A DNA stretch of 64,000 nucleotides, taken from Chloroflexota bacterium (GTDB taxonomy: Bacteria; Chloroflexota; Anaerolineae; Anaerolineales; Villigracilaceae). The notes under the pieces were generated by a model that worked only from the letters and a program-made list of their open reading frames with translations, ran no database searches and was not told the origin of the DNA. The position numbers and the translations under genes are program-made. Positions 61,947-64,000 of the stretch are shown here, in pieces. The first letter of the stretch is position 1. Each line of letters starts with the position of its first letter. Location: contig JACRPQ010000010.1 of the NCBI GenBank assembly GCA_016223135.1, forward strand, positions 62,001 through 126,000, in the 5' to 3' direction.

Positions 61947-62561
61947 TCAAACCCCGGGGCATAATTCCCGCAACACCCAATAATGCCCGCCCGGGTCATA
62001 ACTGCATTTGGCATACCCGGCATCCCCAAACTCAAACCAGATTCCATGACCGTTGATGGGCGGCTGGGCGCCGACAATCCCCCGCAGGACAGCATTCAAC
62101 ATGCCGCCGTGCGACACAACAAGATACTGCCCCGCTCCGCGCCGCACAAGTTTTTCGACGGCGGAGACTGCCCGACAGTGAAGCTCCCAATCGCTTTCCC
62201 CCACCCCATGAAACGGTTCATACGGACCTCGAAACTGGGGGCGCGGATAACGGGCCTTTGCTTCCTCTATTGGCATTCCCGCCAACGGACGGTTGTCCAT
62301 TTCCATCCAAATATCATCTGCCTCAACAGGCGCCTTTAGCAAGCCGCCGATGATCTCCGCCGATTCGCGCGCGCGGACGAGTGTGCTGGCAATGATAAGG
62401 TCAAACCGAATACCTTGCGCCAGCCAACCCTCGCCCCGCGCCTTTACCTGCGCCCGTCCAACATCCGTAAGCGGACTGTCGTACCTGCCTTCATGCACGC
62501 CTTCGTCGTCTGCCCGTGAGCGTCCATGACGCATGAAGTAGATGTAAATTTCACCTGCCAT
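61947..62561 (-). CDS. Histidine phosphatase (phosphoglycerate-mutase-like)
   Basis: The 204-aa protein has the phosphohistidine motif FMRHGRS, the family arginine and glutamate (STLVRARESAEI, EMDNRPLAG) and the second histidine in VSHGGMLNAVL. Members dephosphorylate small metabolites or phosphoproteins. The substrate is unknown. It is separated from fabF by three bases and is co-transcribed with it. Cofactor-dependent glycolytic mutase activity is unlikely because the sequence is closer to the broad phosphatase branch (GpmB/CobC-like). Confidence 0.88.
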   Translation of the reverse strand: MAGEIYIYFMRHGRSRADDEGVHEGRYDSPLTDVGRAQVKARGEGWLAQGIRFDLIIASTLVRARESAEIIGGLLKAPVEADDIWMEMDNRPLAGMPIEEAKARYPRPQFRGPYEPFHGVGESDWELHCRAVSAVEKLVRRGAGQYLVVSHGGMLNAVLRGIVGAQPPINGHGIWFEFGDAGYAKCSYDPGGHYWVLRELCPGV

Positions 62562-62564
62562 TTA

Positions 62565-63800
62565 TTACGCGTACTTCCGTATCGCCAGCACAGCGTTATG
62601 ACCGCCAAACCCAAAGGCGTTGCTGATGGCAAGCGTAATCTTCTTCTCGCGCGCCTGATTGGGAATGTAATCCAAGTCGCATTCGGGGTCGGGCGTCTGG
62701 TAGTGAATCGTCGGCGGCAGGATGCCATCCCGCACCGCCTGCACGCAGAAAATTGCCTCCAATGCGCCGGTCGCGCCCATCATGTGACCGGTCATTGATT
62801 TAGTGGAAGAAATTGGAATCTGATATGCCCGCTCGCCAAATGCGGCTTTGACCGCCCGCGTCTCCGACACATCGTTCAACGGTGTGCCGGTCCCGTGCGC
62901 GTTGATGTAGCCCAGCTCGTCGTCATTTGCCCCCGCCGAATCAAGCGCCATGCGGATTGCCGCTGCGCCGCCCGCCCCATTCTCATGCGGCGCAGTGACG
63001 TGGAACGCATCGGCGGTTGCGCCATAGCCCGCCAATTCCGCCAGAATAGTCGCGCCGCGCTTTCTGGCATGGGATTCGCGCTCCAGCACCAGCACCGCCG
63101 CCCCCTCTCCCATCACCAGCCCATCGCGGTTCTTGTCAAAAGGCTGAGGCGTCATCGAAAAATCATCGTTGCGGCGCGACATCGCGCCCACGCGGTCAAA
63201 GGCTGCCACTCCCACCGGACAAATCGTCGCTTCCGTTGCGCCCGCCAGCGCGGCGTCTATCATTCCCGCCTTCAGCATCAGGAACGCCGTGCCAATACCA
63301 TCCGCGCCCGAAGCGCACGCCGACGCCACCGAAAAACACGGACCCTTGATTTGAAAATCAATCGCAATCATGCCTGCCGCACCATTCGGCATCAGCATGG
63401 GGATTAGAAACGGGCTGACGCGGCGCGGTCCTTCCGTGTAATTGGTAATCACCGCATCGCTCAACGACTTGATGCCCCCAATCGCCGACGAAACCAGCAC
63501 GCCAATCCGCCCGGAGTTTTCCTCTGTAATCTCCAGCCCGGAACTGGCAATGGCATCCTTTGCGGCGGCAATCGCCAACTGCTCAAAGCGGTCGCGGCGG
63601 CGCGCCTCCTTGGCGTCCATATAGTTTTCGGGGACAAAATTCTTGACCTCGGCGGCAATATGCACATTGAGTGTCGACGGGTCGAAATGCGTAATCCGCC
63701 CCACACCCGAAACGCCATTGATCGCGTTCTGCCAACTTTCCTCCACCGACAACCCCAGCGGATTGACGGTTCCCATGCCGGTAATCACAATTTTTTCCAT
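62565..63800 (-). CDS. fabF: 3-oxoacyl-[acyl-carrier-protein] synthase II
   Basis: The 411-aa protein has the KAS II catalytic set: cysteine in SVASACASGADG, histidines in NAHGTGTPLNDV and MTGHMMGATGA, lysine in SSTKS, and the ending ISNAFGFGGHNAVL. It elongates acyl-ACP by condensation with malonyl-ACP in fatty-acid synthesis. gtgagg precedes the ATG at 63800. No acpP or fabG is seen in the 200 bases upstream, so the gene is not in the common fab cluster order, at least within the window. Confidence 0.95.
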   Translation of the reverse strand: MEKIVITGMGTVNPLGLSVEESWQNAINGVSGVGRITHFDPSTLNVHIAAEVKNFVPENYMDAKEARRRDRFEQLAIAAAKDAIASSGLEITEENSGRIGVLVSSAIGGIKSLSDAVITNYTEGPRRVSPFLIPMLMPNGAAGMIAIDFQIKGPCFSVASACASGADGIGTAFLMLKAGMIDAALAGATEATICPVGVAAFDRVGAMSRRNDDFSMTPQPFDKNRDGLVMGEGAAVLVLERESHARKRGATILAELAGYGATADAFHVTAPHENGAGGAAAIRMALDSAGANDDELGYINAHGTGTPLNDVSETRAVKAAFGERAYQIPISSTKSMTGHMMGATGALEAIFCVQAVRDGILPPTIHYQTPDPECDLDYIPNQAREKKITLAISNAFGFGGHNAVLAIRKYA

Positions 63801-64000
63801 TCAGACCTCACATTCCTGTTGATTTACGCATAACTAAAACCCCAATTCCTCCCTCACGTCACGCCATTGGGATGGAATCCCGCTTCGCTCTCCGCCCGAA
63901 CCTGCTTCCACTGAAGGAGCATTGATCTCCCCTCAGCCCTGACCGAGCAAAATACGGACGTCCCGCCACCCATACGCCGCTTCCTGTAAAACACTGTCGC
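63801..64000 (-). other. Unassigned right edge, possible partial minus-strand frames
   Basis: One minus-strand frame is open from the edge to a stop at 63854 (about 48 residues, ending SEAGFHPNGVT). Another reads plausibly near its end (SGIPSQWRDVREELGF) to a stop at 63834 but is interrupted upstream. Neither has a recognisable domain, so I call no gene. Confidence 0.3.

Overview
The window looks like a chromosomal segment of a Chloroflexota bacterium, probably Anaerolineae. This rests on overall style: GC-rich coding DNA, long chains of multi-GAF signalling proteins, CHAT-ATPase-TPR proteins, and housekeeping genes (trmFO, hflX, murI, rplS, fabF) packed among regulators. No rRNA or other taxonomic marker is present, so the placement is an inference.

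Layout. 1-640: the N-terminal part of a tyrosine recombinase running off the left edge. 988-4749: a three-gene unit of a small zinc ribbon, a three-helix membrane protein and a CHAT-protease/STAND-ATPase/TPR protein, a plausible conflict (defence-like) module. 4929-7198: a SET-domain protein, a HAD hydrolase and a polyprenyl diphosphate synthase. 7285-7356: tRNA-Gly(CCC) behind a consensus promoter.

7313-16793: an integrated element of about 9.4 kb inserted in the 3' part of that tRNA. It is bounded by exact 100-bp direct repeats (attL/attR). It carries two tyrosine recombinases, an XRE regulator, a GIY-YIG protein, membrane and zinc proteins, a RepA-like ATPase and a zinc-ribbon/Toprim primase. 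A dense array of TTGTCC repeats with large inverted repeats lies between the ATPase and primase genes and looks like a replication origin. No capsid, terminase or relaxase gene was recognised.

16844-47646: the most remarkable part, about 31 kb of same-strand, mostly overlapping genes. It opens with two stand-alone receivers. Eleven GAF-rich sensors follow, with very different input ends (cytosolic, several multi-pass membrane types, Cache-like periplasmic domains with HAMP). None of them has a kinase, cyclase or methyl-accepting output, and all end in the same first part of a GAF domain. Between them lie an orphan substrate-binding lipoprotein and a cyclase-like lipoprotein. The cluster closes with a ParA ATPase, one PAS/GAF hybrid histidine kinase with two receivers, and a threonine-synthase-like PLP enzyme fused to a receiver domain. 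The kinase begins with a ParB-like basic peptide and then the last part of a GAF domain. I propose that the sensors plug into this single kinase by GAF-half pairing, that ParA positions the kinase, and that one output is phosphorylation of the PLP enzyme. This model is inference; the sequence features behind it are directly visible.

47729-49063: a strong three-way-junction fold, an EamA transporter and a MITE-like nested inverted repeat. 49144-54113 (minus): an operon of a multi-GAF kinase, a receiver-kinase and a winged-helix response regulator. 54168-59225: trmFO, an M28 peptidase, a histidine kinase, hflX and a small membrane protein. 59203-63800 (minus): murI, a degraded HEPN/MNT pair, a class-I glutamine amidotransferase-like hydrolase, rplS, a histidine phosphatase and fabF. 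The final 200 bases have no assignable gene.
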